DNA from: Oxyruncus cristatus
Taxonomy: Eukaryota > Chordata > Aves > Passeriformes > Cotingidae
Length of the DNA stretch: 64,000 bases
NCBI GenBank assembly: GCA_013399855.1
Contig: VXAY01002226.1
Span: 1-64,000 of the forward strand
Direction: 5' to 3'
Position numbers and translations under genes: made by a program. The notes under the pieces were generated by a model. It ran no database searches, was not told the DNA's origin, and was given only the letters and a program-made list of their open reading frames with translations. Below are positions 14,791 to 28,992 of this stretch, piece after piece. Positions within the stretch are counted from its first letter, which is position 1; each line of letters opens with the position of its first letter.

Positions 14791-16670
14791 TGGTCTCTCC
14801 AGGAACTTCCCTCAGTAAGGATGTTCCCATGTGCTGGTGGATAGAGGAGCTGCATGTCAAGCCAGGAGGCAGCAGGGATCTGCTTCCATAAGGAGCAATT
14901 GCTGTTTCTTCTATATGCATTTTCAAATCACACAGCAATTGATCACAGAAAGAACAGAACATAAAATTGGCTTTTAAATGACCTGGCTACAACAGCTTCA
15001 GGCTCAATTCCTTTTATAACTCTACCCATGATTAACTACTGCTCATGAATCAAAGGGTCATTAGCAGGATATAAATTAATATTTTCTAATTAATATTTTA
15101 TTTGTTTATATATTTCTATACTAAAAATAACTATTCTAAAATAATTTTCATCCCATGGTTTCATATAAAATAAGGGAACAGAAGAATCAAAAAACAAAAC
15201 AAAAGGCAGAGAACATAAGTATCTGTTTTCATTTTATGCTTGCTGCAGTTTGACCATCACAGAAGCCCAGATTTCAGAACTACTGTTTTGCTGCATGATA
15301 CCTGAGTCACCAGAGTGAAATCAAAACCAATCTCTATGTCCATCCATTCATCAAAATGTTTTTATTCTATTTAATAACAACAGAAACAGTCCAATATTGT
15401 CTAGCAGAATGTATTTCTGGGAAAATGCTAATCTGGTTAAAATCACAGCTTCCTGTTGATCTCAAAGAGGGGATTTTTTTTGTTTATAATTAATTTGGTT
15501 TTTTTCAACTCTGTTTGATGTATGTTTCATAATTAAAAATGAAAAGACAAAATGTTTGCTTTGAGTACAGTAATTCAAGTTACCCAAGATTTTTTCAAAC
15601 ATTTTATTTTATAAAAATAAGAGGTTTATAAAATGCCATGCAGAAATGGTTCATCTCCTGTGAAGTGAAAATTTCTAATTTTGATCTGTCTTCAATAACC
15701 AATGGAGGGCTCTAAAAGCAAGATGAAAGAGCAACAAGGTTGTATTAAAAAAGTAATTAAATCTTCTGTGTTTAAAAAAACTCTGATACTCTAAACACAC
15801 TCAAAGTGTCTGGTCCTCACCTGAAGGAAAATTAACTATTTGTATGCTGGACCATTTGCCTCATCTTTGTACTTGAGACAAGTACATTCAAAAATCCAGA
15901 ATATCATGTCTTTTTCAATGGTGTCATGTATCAATTGCATTCCTCCTCTTGGCCCCACAGAGTGATGTCCAATGTGCTTCAAGTACTCAGTTTTTCTTCA
16001 AGATTCTTTTAACTATAAGACAATAATAAAACCAAACAGTTTCAAAAAATGGTAGAACAATCTCCCTTCCTATAGGAGACAAAAGAACTTCATTCTGGTT
16101 GACCAGAAGTTCATAGTCAAGGTCAGGTTGAGGATTGTAAGTCAAATCCAAGATGTTCAAGTCTTACCTACTTAGAGGACATTGGGAAAACAATCCTGAC
16201 TTCACTAATTGGATCCAGCATTCAGTGATGGATGACTCACCACCAGGTTAAGGAACTTCCACAGCCAGTAGATGACTTCTGCACATGTCTCAGCAGAGCA
16301 AGCAAGGGCATTCAGTTTACAAAGTGCAGCTATTTTTTTCTGTGTTTTTCCATTCACATCCATTATGGCTTTGCCTTTAACTATTAGCATTAGGGGCACA
16401 GAACTGGAAGTGGCCCCCTGGGTCACTGCAACTAGATCCTGATAATGCAGAGCTGAGTTATTGATTCCTTTTCACAAACTACCACAATATTAAAGACAAT
16501 AATAACACTATGCAGATTTTTAATTTAGCCCTCAGTCTCCTATGAATAAAATGAAGACAGATGATTTAGGTTGCTTCTCCTTTTCCTAGTACTTTGACTC
16601 ATGACTTCCTAATCCTCTGTTAGCATATTAAAACATATATTCTTCTCTGAGTTGTACATATTCATGCTGA
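14791..16670. other. Non-coding AT-rich stretch
   Basis: No supportable gene is visible. A short direct duplication of a TAATTAATATTTT-like unit sits near 15080-15107. The rest is AT-rich single-copy-looking sequence. Confidence 0.55.
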
Positions 16671-16742
16671 ACATATTAATCATGCATATTAATATTGTAA
16701 ACATTAATCATATACATAATTATTCATGCACTGCATATTAAT
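16671..16742 (+). promoter_or_regulatory. Cluster of POU/homeodomain-like motifs
   Basis: The ten-base string GCATATTAAT occurs exactly at 16684-16693 and 16733-16742, with a one-mismatch copy ACATATTAAT at 16671-16680. Further ATTAATCA and ATTCATGCA strings lie between them. GCAT spaced from TAAT is the layout bound by POU class III (BRN-type) factors, so a developmental regulatory site cluster is possible. The window is AT-rich and such strings also arise by chance, so function is inferred and not shown. Confidence 0.25.
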
Positions 16743-17513
16743 CAATTGGAATTATTTCTAAAATCCTAAATTCACTAATGTTCAGTAACAAATTCCATTA
16801 ACTAAACTAAAATAGATTTTCTCTCTGTTTATTATCGTGGAAAACGAATGAAAAAATACAGATCCACATTGCTGACAGGGGTCTCTGTCAAATACTCCTT
16901 TATAGACAATAGTCAATTTTAACATTCGAAATTAATTTAACTGGTTTTCAGTTCACCTGCAAACTTTCTACCTGGTAGTGGTTTTACAAAAGAAGATTAT
17001 TACACATGGATTAATTATAGATTTGATTTAGCAGGTGGATTACACTTACAGACCCTGTAATCCTTCACCTTGAAATCACTTCAGGGCTGGAAGGGTTATT
17101 CCAGCAGACAGCTGATCCCTCCTCTGCCTCCTCCTGCAAAGGATTCATTAAGCAGCTTCACAAGCACAGCAACGACAGAGTTCATGCTCAGGTAACATAA
17201 GACTTCAAAAATCTTCCCATTTTCTCAGGGTGTGTGGAAATGCTCCTGCCAGATAGTGCTCAGGCAGCTTCCTAAAAGCCACCTAAATGCAGTGGAGGAA
17301 AACTTGGAAAGCATGTCTGCAAAGCAATTTTTTTTTAAAAAGCCTGCTAGTTATCACATGATGGACACCTAAAACAGAGCTTCTCAACCCAGGCATTAAA
17401 AAACCTGACCTGTTCAAAATGAACACCCACTTTGGGAAGTACAGTAGCAAACAAATGCCAGTTTATTTTCTTTCTTCTTTTTTGAAGAATGGGGGGAAAA
17501 TAGAAAACAAAAA

Positions 17514-17532
17514 CCACCAACCAACCAACCAA
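17514..17532. repeat. (CCAA)n microsatellite
   Basis: About four tandem CCAA units are present, slightly imperfect at both ends. Confidence 0.85.
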
Positions 17533-17740
17533 TCAAAAAACCTTACAAAACTGGTCAGGGGTGACATCTTTTCTAGAAGAATAAAAAAGCAAAACTATGT
17601 CCTGCATGGCTTACTATCTTAAAAGTCATGGGAAAAAAAGAGAGACAGTAAGGTCACCACATTTTAATGGATTTGGATATGAGACTTTGTTCTAAATTGA
17701 AGAGGGATATCAAGAATTTTAAAGTCAGCTCCTAGCTATC

Positions 17741-17808
17741 ATAATAATAATTAGAACATGAATTAGAATAATAATAATAATAATAATCAGAATAATAATC
17801 AGAATAAT
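17741..17808. repeat. (AAT)n / ATAATCAG compound microsatellite
   Basis: An interrupted run of ATA/AAT trinucleotides is followed by two copies of an AATAATCAG-like unit. On the minus strand this gives a tyrosine/serine-rich shadow frame, which is not a gene. Length variation between individuals is likely. Confidence 0.9.
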
Positions 17809-20800
17809 GTATCTGTTTACTAGGATCAGAAGCTCCAAGAGAACCTTCCATGCAATTTTTGTGAAGTTTAGTTTCTAATCCCAGGCAGTCCAACATAGGA
17901 ACTTGAGAATGAAGTGTGAGGCAACATTTGTGGTGTGAGACCACACACTCTTCAGGCAGATGCACCACATTGAGCAGGGGCAGAGCAGAGAACCCAGGAC
18001 ATGGATGGAGGATGTCTGCTCACATAAAACAGAAGAGCTGAGCAAGTAATTCACATGATTTTAAGTGTTCAATAATTACATCCTTTTTTATATGTAACTT
18101 CCATTGCCACAATCTTAACAATCTTTTCCTCACTTCGTAACTAAAAAGTTCCAGCAACCAGTCCCCTTCAGCTCCTCCAAACCTCCAGGGATTTCTTCTC
18201 CCCTACTTGACAAGAACACTCTCTATAAATGCAGTACCTCTAATTGCAACTGGAGTTGCAAACACAGATTTTGTAGAAGGAATGATTCCTTAATTTCCCA
18301 AGTTTGGCCTGGGTCACAGCTGACCCCGTAGCTCCTTTTAGAAGACAGACCTTCGCTAAGCAGTTCAGCAGTTTAACACCTGAAGCTCCATGTCTGTGGA
18401 TAGACAAGACTGTTCCAGAAGTGATGATTTATACAAGTAATATACACAGTGACCATTGTGATTAGTTGCATAAATTATTCAACAAAACTAGCAATTTAAG
18501 TAAAAAATACATGTTACTGGTAGATATGCTATGAGGTTAGAATCTTGCTTTTGTTCCATACAAATCCAGAATGTACTAAAATTTTCTTGAGGTAGAATTT
18601 TGTCAAAATAACTTTTATCAAATTAAAACTATTGTGCTTTTTATCAGTTCCTTGCTGCCTGTGTATTGTGTATAAGTCTTTCCTGTAAAAATCAGAGAGA
18701 ACACTTCAAAAATTACAAAGCTGACAACAGCTTTGATCAAACAACCTGAGAAATATCTCGAATATGATTGAATAGCATACTGTGAGTAAAGTTTATCTAT
18801 TTGGTAGTGTTCAAAATCTGCCTAAAATTTCTCAACACCAGTAACTTCAAAATAGCTGAAGATTATTCTGTGGGAGAAATCTTCTCATGTCAATGGTTCC
18901 TGAATTCTTTCCCAGTTATTTCAGCCCTCAAACCAAGATATTTAGCTTGCCTTGTTTCCAATTTAAAATCACTTTAATGTACCATATATATTAAGCTATA
19001 GGAATCAATCTACAGTGTTGTTTTGAATAAGAAAGGATAAGTTTTTTCTGTTTTAATACGCAGTTACACCATTGTTCGGTAAACAAGGTGAAAACAATAC
19101 TCCAAAAACTGATGAAACATCAACTCCTCACTGTGGATTTGGTCGGGAAAGAAGTGTATGTACCCTATATAAACACAAAAGGTGGAGAGGAAACTCTAAA
19201 TTACATCTAAATTCTATTTCCCTTTTAATTTTAACCCTTAATATTTACATATTCTGTGTTGAAATATTTTCACTGGTAAAGAAAAAAATGGGCCTGACAT
19301 TTATGAAATAATATTAATGGAGTTTCTCCAGAATCCTCCTGTCACAGCTTTAATTGAGGGTGGTTTTACTGTCTGGGTTTTCAATTAAATCCCTCTGCAG
19401 AAAGCTGGATGCTGAGACTACTGCCCTCACGCTCACGGCTCCCCAGGACTTGGTTTGATAAAGGAGACCATCAGGGGCATCAGCATCCAATGATCAGCGT
19501 GTTCCCATTTCTTCTGTTAAATGTTGTTCTTGAAAACAATCACATTTTCTCCTTACAGTTCTTACTGGTTTATGTGGTTAAATATGTCTCTTTTTAGAAA
19601 TGCAACTAATGCTTCAGGGAAAGTAGAATGGACCCATCCTATTCAGTGTTAATACAGAAAAGGTTTTTTACTTCCGGCACCTGAAGTCAGGGAGAGATAA
19701 AAAGATTTATTTCCTTAGTATCCAAATAGTAAAAGAACTTGTCTTATCTTGTTCTTGCCTAGCTAAAGCTGGGTTTCTAACATCACTAAAGAACGGGAAA
19801 GAAAAAAATGAAGCCAGTATTACAACCAGCTCATGGGACTATGGCAATGCTGTATTAGAATGAAAAAGGTCCGTTTCCATTCTCCCTTTTGTCCTGGTGA
19901 ATCAAAGGCCCTCTGATTGCTGGTGTCACATAATACTGATCAGAAAGGAATTAAGTGGCCAGTGAGAATGTTCTTTCTATCAAAGAGCTGGCAAATTGCA
20001 GGATTTAAAAGCCCAGAGGTCAGTGTAAATCTCCATATCAGAGGCAGCAGAATGGAGAGGGGGGAAACAGGGTTGGCGGGAATCTCTTGCAGTCAGCTCA
20101 ATCCCTCACATCCAGATTTCTGTGGAAAAAGACATTAATGATTCCCTCTCACTTCTCAATTGTGCTGTGTTCACCATTTACTTTTTCTTATAAAGACTTC
20201 ACTTTTTCATCCCAATTCAGTATTTTATTTTTATCTCATAGTGATACAGAGCCCATTCAGAAGATGAACTGAATCCACTATAACAGCTGCCTCAGCTGCT
20301 GCAATCTCTCATTAAAAGATGATTCACAAAAACCCTCCTAAAGAAATATGTTTGTCATCCCAAGAGTTCACCAACAATTCACTCTGCTTCAGATCAAAGC
20401 CTTCCTGGGTGGGGTAGAGAAAGCATGGGTGAGGGCTAATCTAGGAGACTGCTAGTCCTGTGTTGCTCTTTTGGAGCTATGAAGAGAGAGTCAGAAAAGT
20501 TGCAGTTCAGATCACCTCTGACAACCAAGGGTCACACATACCTATCTGACCTCCTCCATCCTTTTTTCCACATGCAAACATACAGAAAAAGTCATTTTGT
20601 TTCACCTGGAATTTTGTCATTTCAACCAAAGGGTTTTACACGGTGCCTAGAATTCCCTAGTATTTCACATGCTCATAATGACAGTGAAGAACCAGCAAGG
20701 TTCATGAATTTTCTCCAGTGGAACTAACTGCTAATGTCAGATGGAAAATAAGCACTTCCCTGCTAAATCCCTTCTCAGTTACTGACTGTGTTTAATGCTC

Positions 20801-23800
20801 TTTAAAGAAACAGCAAAACAATGCCTCTTCCTGTAGAGCATACAGGGAATCCCCTAAAAGTCAAAATTTTGGATATTAGTTTGTGTTTTGGGTAACTAGG
20901 GCTGTTTGTCTCAATGAACTTCCCTTTTCCAAAGGAGGATTAATTTTCTTATTCTTTAAACTGAATTCAACAGATCCCTTATGCTCAAATTTGCACAGCA
21001 GTGTGGTGTTGATGGTAAAAAGGACTGGGCTTTCAATATGGACAGGTAAAATTACATCCTGTCTGCCCATGTTGCCATGGGGAAGATGATGTGAAATTTT
21101 CTGCCAAAAAGAAAAAGAAAAATTAAGGAAAAAAAAGAAAGAAAAAAAAGAAGAGCAAGTGTTAACTAAAACTTGCTGAACTTGACAAATATGTGTATCC
21201 AAGCCCCTTTCACATGGAGGCACTAATTCTGTCCTGGAATGATTGTTGCTCCTGGTTTCCTGTTTGGTCAGTGAAGGCAGAAGGGGCACTGCAAACACTT
21301 CCAGTTCCTCCCACAAAGCCTAAAAGTCTTTAGAGTCTTCCTCTCAGTATCTATTTTGCATGTGTTGCTGACAAATACAGGCAGCCGAGCTGGATCATAC
21401 CCCTGCATATGGAGCTTTGTTAAATACAGATGGTGTAGTTTAAGTTGTTCATAATTAGGACTCATGTCACTGTAACTTGCATGCCTTTCATAATGGGATA
21501 TAAAGCTCACCATCTGCTTTGAGGCACAGCAATGTAAATAATTCACTGGAGCTTCTATTTTATTTGTTCTGCTTTTAGTAATAGTAAGAAATTAGCCTGG
21601 CTGCTCTGGAAAGGTCTCTTCATCCCCTCCCTTCCCTGCTCTTCCCTAATGACATGGTCATCATCACTGAGCTACAGCTTTGCACTTGTCCCTTGCCTAG
21701 TCCTGGCTACAGTCTCTGATTCACTTCAGCTGCTCAGTGAGGACAGAGCTAATCCTCAGGAGGGAAACCTCATTTATAACAGGGACCACACAGTAATTGC
21801 AGCCCACTGGGAACAGCACTGAACTAATGTATGTTATTGGCTTTTTTCAAAGCTGCAGCAAGCACTAAAAGAAAAAGGTTCCCCTCTGTAAATTAGAGAA
21901 GCATTTGATATCCTCTTTGGAGATGACATCATTCCCTCTATGAGGGTGACTGATTGACTGAATTGTGCTCCTGCATTGTGTTTATATTCACATCATTCTA
22001 TTAATGTCAGTGAAGGCAATTATTATATTAATTTAATTGCACATAGCATCCTGTTGTAGAACCAGCCACTTGTGAAATGACTAAAATGCTCAAATTTCTT
22101 TTACACTGTTCAGGAGTTTCACTTCATTGCCCTGTGACTTCCCAAGCTTCTGACAAACAGCTGTCATTTCTGCTATGGCCACAAGCAAAAATTTGAGAGT
22201 TCAGACACTTTGGTGTTTTAATTCCTGTGAGCACTGCAATGGGGAGTGGTGGGGGGACAAGAGTGGAGCACCTTACCCGTCAATATAAACTGTGTCTACA
22301 TTTCCAGGATCAGCTGTTTGTGAAGACAGATACCTTCTTTCTAGCCTTCAGAGCTTCAACCAGTCAATCAAGAAGGACAAGGAAAGCTCTGCACAGCTCC
22401 TAGCTCAAGCCTTTGCCCCCATTTTTTTTATTTTTTTAAACAGAAATGGCCTTTCCAATATTGACAGGTCCTAGGAGAAACCCATACTCCTGTTTTTTCT
22501 TTTTTGTTCATAAAAATATCACTGTGGATCGGTTCATACATTTTGCATGACCTTGAAATTAGCCTCTACCTCAGAGAAACAATCACCTTGACAATGTTCT
22601 TCACAAACCCCTATTATGCCTCCAGAGCCAGGGCACTCTTTTAAACACTGCATGGCAAAACCAGCCTGTATTTCTGCTTGCAAAAGGCAAAGCCGTTTGG
22701 ATGGTTTCTTCCTCTCCCAGAATCATTAGCTGAATGATCGATAGTCCCAATATTTTCACCAGAGACCCAGATCTGATGGAAGAATCTGGTACAGGACCAA
22801 GGCCTCAAAATATCTGTAATTAAGGTGGGCTCTGTGGATGCCTAAGCATCATCTATCATATATATTCTATCTGAAGAATGTTTTTATTTTGGACATCTAT
22901 AACTACATAAACTCTTTTCCCACTATCACATCACCACAGAGGTGTTTTAGTGTGATACTGTATTAGATAATCCTACAATTTTGCTTTTCTGAGTGTTCTT
23001 CAAGTCATATTCTTCACATACAGTAGCTGTCATTTCTTTCCCCCATTTCAAAGTCTGTGTATGAGAATATAGTTCTGCATCTGAAAGAAAAATGAAGTGC
23101 ACAGTCCTGTACAGAACTTCTGCATGGAGTAAAAAGGTAAAGCGGGAAGTACGTAAGAAAAAGTGGGAACACTGAAGAGAAAAACATCTCCAAAATCTAG
23201 TTCTTGTAATATTAATTCCACACTGTATGAATATGCAAATTTACAACAGATGTTCTTAAAGAAGAGACTGTTACTGGAAAGGCTGGTATTTCTGTGTAGC
23301 TGCAGATAAAAACAGAAAATAGGCTATTGCATAACTTTTTCAGAACTGGGGATCTGAAAACTTAATATAATGCTAAACTGATTTTCCTTGGTTTTTTAGT
23401 CATTTCACAAGATTTTGGTCTCACGAGGTGAGAAAAACCTTTTTCCACCATCACAATTTGGCCTAAAGGTAACATTCTCACCTTATATGAAAATATATTC
23501 TGCAATTTTTTCCTCAAAATTTGCTCCTTTTCATGTGATGTAAGGCAAGAACATTCATTATGTAAATAGATATTTTGAGAATTAAGCTCTGCTTCTTAGA
23601 CTGCTTTTGGACTTCTCTTTACAGATAAATATTGCTTTGTCATTAGAAAAAGGAATCATGTTTTCTAAGCTAATTTCATCTCAGAGGAATATAATTATTC
23701 AGCTGTCAAGGTAACTTAAAACTTAAATTATCATCTTTCAAAATGCTTAAAATTATTTGAAATCAGACCTAAAAAGCACATGCACATGTAACATAAGGTC

Positions 23801-24830
23801 ATTTTAAGCACTGGTCCATTTACATTTTAAAGCTACTTCCATTAGTTTTGATTGATGCAGTGTTTCCATGTGCTTCTGGACTGTAACTGTTTTTAAAACT
23901 GAACTGCATTAATCTACTGTATGAATTTTAATATCCAGACATGTTAACAAGTAGTTGGATTGTTCTAGCACGGAGATAATCGGTGTTGATCTAGTTGTGA
24001 GAAACTGAGTAGGCAGTAGGGAGACACCATTAAAGAACCTAAGGATTCAAAAAACCCCAACTAATTCCTCAAAACCTAAAACCAAAGAACCTAGAAAGCA
24101 ATGAAAAAGGTTTGTAGAAAGTTTGTCAGATGCCTCTCTCTAGTTGCAGCAAGTCCTCTCTAAAGAAGAGCTTCTGCAGAATGGAAAGAATGAGTTACAT
24201 CCATTAGAAAGATGGTTTGATACTTTTTCCACATTGAAAATAAGTGAGCAAATAGCAGCTGAGAGCAAATGGTAGTCATGACATCATTTACTTTCAAAGG
24301 TCTCTTTTTTAAATAAACATAGTGGAAATAAATAAGTTCCTATTCTTTGTTGGCAATATTTAGTTCAGGCAGAATAAAATTACAGGGCACAAAAAAATTA
24401 CATCCCAGTTATAAAGGTTTAAAATCAGCAACAGGGAACTGGAAGAATCTAAAACTTCTTCCAGGGTAACAGTGAGTCAGATGTGGGGTTTGTACCCTAC
24501 AGAGCAGCACTATGGAAAGCTGTAAAATCCAGAGCCTGATCTGGAGTGACCCTTCTAGGGGGACAATTTTCACTGACATCTTTATTAGGAAAAATTCTTT
24601 CCTTGTTTGCAGGAAAGCTGAACTTTTCCCCTCTCATTTACACTCAAACACAGGCTGCAAATGGTGGCCATCTGAATATGTTTGCTAACTCTTCCATTTC
24701 TGACCCTTTTTCTAACAGAACTGTGCCCTTGTGAATACAGTGACAAGAGATGAGAAATGATCCAAAACACACGACAGATTCAAAAAAAAACCCCAACAAA
24801 AACAAGGCAAGATTTCACCTTGACTTCCTG
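17809..24830. other. Non-coding stretch without recognisable genes
   Basis: I saw no supportable exon, RNA gene or classified transposon. A slightly unusual open frame on minus at 21268-21546 follows an AG acceptor-like site but lacks a matching donor. The 21.90-22.08 kb segment has an AT-rich, homeodomain-motif texture that could be conserved non-coding sequence, but this is only an impression. Confidence 0.5.
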
Positions 24831-25020
24831 AGGAATGGGCATCAGGCACATCCCTGGGGACAAGCTGAGGCCAGGCTGGGCTGTGGGGAGCTGGAGACCA
24901 GCCCTGGAGCATCTCTGGGGTAGGGTCTGGCAGCCCCCAGGGGCTGATGTGAGGTCCTAGACACTGGGCAGGGTGGAGGAACCCCGGGGAAGGGGGTCAA
25001 GACCCACTAGTGCCCTGGTG
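24831..25020. other. GC-rich patch of unknown origin
   Basis: Base composition changes sharply to G+C-rich, with runs such as CCCCGGGGAAGGGGG and CTGGCAGCCCCCAGGGGC, inside AT-rich surroundings. This often marks a transposon body, such as an LTR or LINE 5' piece, or a decayed CpG island. CpG dinucleotides are sparse. I could not match it to the CR1 3' end or to an LTR with paired ends, so it stays unclassified. Confidence 0.5.
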
Positions 25021-28000
25021 GCTTTGCTTTTGGTGTAACGATTTAAGACAGGCAATAACTCAGCTGGCAGGAGGCAATTTTAAACCATGGGTTGTCCCGA
25101 CAGGGTGATCCGAGGTGGGGTAATATTTTTAAAGAGAAAAAAACTCAGGCTGCACTGGAGCACTGGGAAGCCCTTCTGCAAGCTGTCAAGAATCCTTTTG
25201 GCTTTTACTGGGGCATGGGCAGGACAGAAAAATACATGAAAACCCCTCTTCTCAGACCTTATAGTCACAAACTCCTGCCCTGTCACACCTTTACAGGCAC
25301 CCAAGCTTCAAAAGGGTACAGCCTGGGGTCTATTGTAGTTTATATGTCATATGAGAACTGCTTTGGAATATATGCTCTCTGTATCATCACATATGGGCAA
25401 ATATATCAACATAATGTTTGCATTTGTGGGTTTTTTCCTAGTTTATCAAACCACTTTTAGATAAGGTTAAAAATTATGGCCTGCTTCTATTTTTAAAGCA
25501 ATACATGCTGTTAAAAGAATATGGTCTGGTTGTATAATACCTATTCTGAGCCTTGGGGAAATCTTTTACAACTTGGTTTCATGTTGAGTAATGCTGCTGT
25601 GAGAATTCATTTCTGAAGGGCCTGGGCTGTCTCTTTGAGAAAAATGCCCCATGGCACTAGAGATTCCCTGAGTTTCCGAAATGAAAACATGCTCCAAAAG
25701 AGTTTTTAGGGTTTTTAGGTTTGACCAAGAAAAAGACAAGCCCCAGGGAAGATGGTTCTTTAGAAATCATTGAAATCATCTGGTCAAGACAAGTTGACCC
25801 TGTTGTGCTTCTTTTCTAATTCGTCTGTTTATATGATGCAGTTTTACCACTGATTTACTGGTCTCTTTTACCAACCTGTAGGCCCCTCCTAGGGAGACAC
25901 CTATTTCTAAACGTATACTATCTCTACAAGCTGAAGTAACTAGTTACTGAAACATGCTGTGGAATAATATGTGCTAAATGTGCATCCTGATATTTTCATC
26001 TTTCTTACTGCACTTCTGCTCTACTCAACTACTCTTTCTAGTTTGATCACACCATTTAGAGGCACAGCACAGCTACTGTCATGTGAAATAAAATATACTT
26101 CCATTGCCTGAAAACTGGTTTTCAATAACAGAAGTCCTATTTCTCTTTTACAAAAACAGAGATTGAGGCAAAGCAAACCTCTGTGATAAAATTATCATAA
26201 TAAATCACCAAGAAATGCAATTCAGTACCATTAGTAATTAAGAAAACAGTTACGGAGTCCAAAGCAGAATACCCACCCTCCAAAGAATTCCTAATTCACA
26301 GGACAAAATGATGCTGCATAATCTCCCCAGAAAACAATAACACAATAATCCAAGCTTCCCTGAGGCATCTCTTTTGCAAGGTGATGAAACTGAATTCTGC
26401 AAGACATTCAATACACACTTTAGTTAATACTTTCCACAAAGGTGGTCACTATCAGGACCAATGAACTTCACCAACTTACAGATTTGAGAGTAAAGGAGAA
26501 ATACAATATAAGTACACAGGGTTTTTTAAAGTATTATTTGAGCTGAATCATCAATGTTAAATCTGTCTGTGCATAATCTCCCTTGTGCTTTAACTCCTAC
26601 TGAAGCCTCCTGAGCTTATAAAAGCAAGGCTACTATAAAAGTTGAGATGGTATTAGGTTTACTAAAGAAGAAAAAGATCATCTCATACTTCCAACCTTTC
26701 TGCAAAATCTATCACTAGATTTTTTTTTCTTTTTTTTTCCTGTTTGAAACAGGGCCCCACATCACAGACTTTCCTTTGGTTTTACTTTTATTATATTGAA
26801 TTACTTGATCAAATGTTAACTGCAATAACTAATCCTCCTATTCTCTACTTACTGTTTATGGGGTCAAGTATGAAGTAATATTACCTCCAATTGATTCAGG
26901 GATTATTTGGTGAAATTGTTGGTCAGCTGTCATGTCTAGGAATAACTAAATTTTATCAATTTAAGAATATTTCTACTACGCTTCTGAAAGACAACTCACA
27001 CCTCCTCAGCTGACAATCTCTGCTGGTAGTCCTATCTTGATAACATGTTTACAGTGGCTCTGCTTAATATTTTAGCCAAAACTAAACATGCTTTCTCAAA
27101 AGACCTGAGTTTTATTACAATAAAATATCTTTTTTATCCTCAAGAAAGCAATTTCAATCTAAAGTTTTCCATTTGACTCTCAGTTCCCCTTTCTTTTCAG
27201 ATTTCCCAATCAGTAAGTGTAGAATGTTGCTCCCTGCCTGGCATTCATGATATTAAACCTGCTTTTTAATTTGAACATAATGGATTAAATTATGAAGGTA
27301 TGATTTAATCACATTCTAGATAGGGCACATACAAACTGCTACCCAAGACACTGACACTAAATTAATTCTTTTTTGGGGTTTTCAGTAAATCTTTTTCTAA
27401 AAATACAAATTCAAAAGTAAATACTTGTTTTACCTTTGCAACCTTAAAATATACACTCAAGAAAAAAAAAATGGTTGAATCATGTTGCTGGCTGTAACTC
27501 TCAGACATGGACTCTGGTACTAAAAACTGCATTCCCACAGTACTTCCCATTTATTCCAAGAGATTCTCAAAACAATATTATGTCCTGACTGGCATAACCA
27601 CTGTAAAAACCTGCAGCATAAACTATTTCTCTCTGAAAGTTTTTGCCTTGGATATTGGTCATCTGGCATCTTTAATTCCTTGTTCTTTTGTTTTATGAGT
27701 TTTCTTGACTTACATTGTTATCTCACACAACAGCTCTCTGTTCTGTAAGTTTTTCTGCATTTCTCCTGTCCTTCTGCTTGCCTTGCCTGATTTATTGGGA
27801 AGTTGGGTATATGAAGTCTGATGCAAAACTTGTTTATCCCTTTCAGAAGAGAGTAATTTTTTTTTTTTAAAGTAGTTGGAAAGCACAGTTGGTTCTGATA
27901 GTGTTATTTTGGCAGGACTGAAGCAAAAATCAAGCAGCACAGTAGAAGTTTCTCAGACAAGTTTAAAAACCCCAAACCAACAGCCCAAGTCAATCATACA

Positions 28001-28944
28001 TTCAAATGAAAGATTCAGCACGAAAATGTTACAACTTTCTGCATACCAAAAGGCTGAATAAATGCTTGGAACATTCATTAACCTACTGATTTTTAGAACA
28101 TTGAAACAGAAGGCCTTGACTTTCTTTATGACTCAGCTTTTCAACCTCCTAGAGGTAGCGAAAACAGGAAGAGCTGGAAACTTCTCAAACATCAGGATTT
28201 TAACACATGAAAGGAGTTGAAATCCCATAGTGTCAACTCCCTCTGTTACTTCCTACTTCACTGCTCTTGATTTCACCTGTTTGTGATTCTGTTTAGCATA
28301 TACAAGGGATGTTGTTTTGATAAAAGCACCGAGCTGATGAGTTGCTCAGGAAGATGTATTCTAACAGAGTAGGCACCAGTCATTATGGCAGAAAGAAAAA
28401 TTAGGTCATAATGTCCTGCAAAGAACCTGTAGAGAGGTGGAAAAGAAATGCATTCAGCAGTGCTGAGCTGTAAGCAGTAGCTGTGCACATGGGAGAAAAC
28501 TTCCAGTGAGTGCATCCACAAGCTTCTGGAAAATATTCCCCGGGAACGACACAACCCTGGCTGCAAAGAGGGATGTGCACCTGCAGAAACAGGATATTGT
28601 GGTTAAACGCAGGACAGGAAAAATGTATGAGGCATGGGAAGCTTAAACCAATCGTTCCTGATACGTGGGGAGGGAAGGGAGATGGGTGACAATAAGGAGG
28701 TTGTTCGTAGCACTGGATCATTTAGTTGTGCTCAGCTGACAGGTCAGGCAGGAAACCTGTTGTGCTACAGCAAGAGTTCCACATAAGCTGTAACATAATC
28801 AACATAAGGCAATGCCCTATCTTTCCTCTTCCACCACTCCCTACTCCCACGCTGATAGTTTGGCAACCACACAGTCAACCTAACCATGGAACTGAAGATT
28901 CAGGTTAAAACCTACTTTACCTGAGAGGATGGATAAAGAGGCAA
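25021..28944. other. Non-coding stretch without recognisable genes
   Basis: A 122-codon frame on plus at 25092-25460 begins beside the GC-rich patch, but it shows no family signature and is within chance expectation. The rest contains poly-T runs near 26.72 kb and 27.86 kb and no classifiable element. Confidence 0.5.
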
Positions 28945-28992
28945 GAAAGGAGGGTAAGATGGCAAAAAGAAAGGAGGGTAAGATGGCAAAAG
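28945..28992. repeat. 24-bp tandem duplication
   Basis: Two adjacent, almost identical 24-base units start at 28945 and 28969, each beginning GAAAGGAGGGTAAGATGGCA. The high identity implies a recent local duplication. The effect on coding is nil because no gene is supported here. Confidence 0.9.

Noticed and set aside
14414..14855. Overlapping open frames on both strands
   Set aside because: They lie within or across the CR1 3' end, which is mostly untranslated region and carries no reverse transcriptase motif here.
21268..21546. 92-codon minus frame with a protein-like middle (HYERHASYSDMSPNYEQL)
   Set aside because: An AG acceptor-like site precedes it, but no matching donor or stop context makes a clean exon, no family is recognised, and frames of this length are common by chance here.
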